The notes beneath the pieces are model-generated. The model was not told the DNA's origin and made no database searches. It worked only from the letters and a program-made list of their open reading frames with translations. This document shows positions 6,792 through 7,111 of a stretch of DNA of 7,111 nt, one piece after another. Both the position numbers and the translations under genes were made by a program. This DNA comes from Bacteroidales bacterium (lineage in GTDB: Bacteria > Bacteroidota > Bacteroidia > Bacteroidales > F082), in assembly GCA_900771045.1 (NCBI GenBank), contig CAAGMM010000466.1, positions 1 through 7,111 of the forward strand, written 5' to 3'. Within the stretch, counting starts at the first letter, position 1, and each line of letters opens with the position of its first letter.

Positions 6792-7111
6792 GTTTTATGT
6801 TGTCAAAACAAAGATGTGCGGTTTCGAGGTCGCCTCTCAGGGCGGCGAGGAAGATTTTGAAATACGTCGCGCTGCCGTTGTTCGTGATGGAAGGGCCAAG
6901 GTTGACGTAAATCTTGTTCCATTCAGAACTCGGCTTGACGAACAGAATGTCAATGGTTTTAATGCTTCCGGTGACTTCAGCGAAGAGTCCCACCTCAAAC
7001 TCGACATCACATTTGTAGTCTAATTCGAGGAACACCGCGTTGCCTTGGTTGGGAAGGCCTATCAATGGCTGTGTGGCGGCGGCGAAGTAGCTTATGGAAT
7101 CGGCCTCGCTG
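6775..7111 (-). CDS. C-terminal part of an unrecognised protein, possibly a surface lipoprotein (5' partial)
   Basis: The frame is open from the right window edge to a TAA at 6775, giving about 112 residues; the N-terminus is outside the window, so any signal peptide or lipobox cannot be seen. The visible part alternates hydrophobic and polar residues in beta-strand style, with phrases such as SEWNKIYVNLGP, YFKIFLAA and a CFDNIKLVY ending. Endings of the form FDNIKLVY are common in Bacteroidota jelly-roll or carbohydrate-binding-like surface proteins, which suggests, but does not prove, an envelope role. No catalytic motif is visible. It ends inside the start region of the sugar transferase gene, so the two likely share a transcript and perhaps a role in polysaccharide synthesis or export. 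Coding status is supported by the uninterrupted frame, the protein-like sequence and the tight junction with the next gene. Function is unknown. Confidence 0.75.
   Translation of the reverse strand, partial: SEADSISYFAAATQPLIGLPNQGNAVFLELDYKCDVEFEVGLFAEVTGSIKTIDILFVKPSSEWNKIYVNLGPSITNNGSATYFKIFLAALRGDLETAHLCFDNIKLVYRD

Overview
The window looks like a Bacteroidota chromosome, most likely order Bacteroidales. The reasons are the character of the EttA-type ABC-F protein, a five-segment polyprenyl sugar-phosphate transferase next to a surface-type protein ending in a typical Bacteroidales C-terminus, and A/T-rich leaders without Shine-Dalgarno sequences before most starts. The genus cannot be fixed by eye. 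The flanking genes are roughly 50-60% GC.

Layout: (1) 1-1539, plus strand, the 3' 512 codons of the translation factor EttA, cut at the left edge inside its first Walker A motif. (2) 1536-5316, minus strand, a compact three-gene restriction-modification operon. In transcription order these are cytosine-5 DNA methyltransferase M1 (5316-4261), a 514-residue protein with a C-terminal DUF3883/PD-(D/E)xK-like nuclease domain (4264-2720), and a second cytosine-5 methyltransferase M2 (2732-1536). The genes overlap by 4 and 13 bases, so they are almost certainly co-transcribed and probably translationally coupled. (3) 5355-6791, minus strand, an initiating glycosylphosphotransferase for exopolysaccharide or capsule synthesis. 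(4) 6775-7111, minus strand, the C-terminus of an unrecognised protein running off the right edge. There is no gene-free stretch longer than about 40 bases. No tRNA, rRNA, CRISPR array, transposase, integrase or convincing terminator was seen.

How the genes work together: two separate m5C methyltransferases bracketing one nuclease is the arrangement expected when the recognition sequence is asymmetric (Type IIS/IIA) and each strand needs its own methylase, as in the known HgaI and LlaJI systems. The nuclease's large N-terminal part (about residues 1-350) is not recognised and may carry target recognition. The operon appears to be an accessory cassette between a polysaccharide gene and a housekeeping gene. 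Base composition is mosaic: M1 is near 50% GC, the nuclease and M2 core near 36%, and the last ~80 codons of M2 return towards about 50% before ending inside the ettA stop codon.

The most interesting points are the M-R-M organisation with a poorly characterised nuclease, the unusual C-terminal tail of M2, the composition mosaic, and a small inverted repeat in the only intergenic gap.
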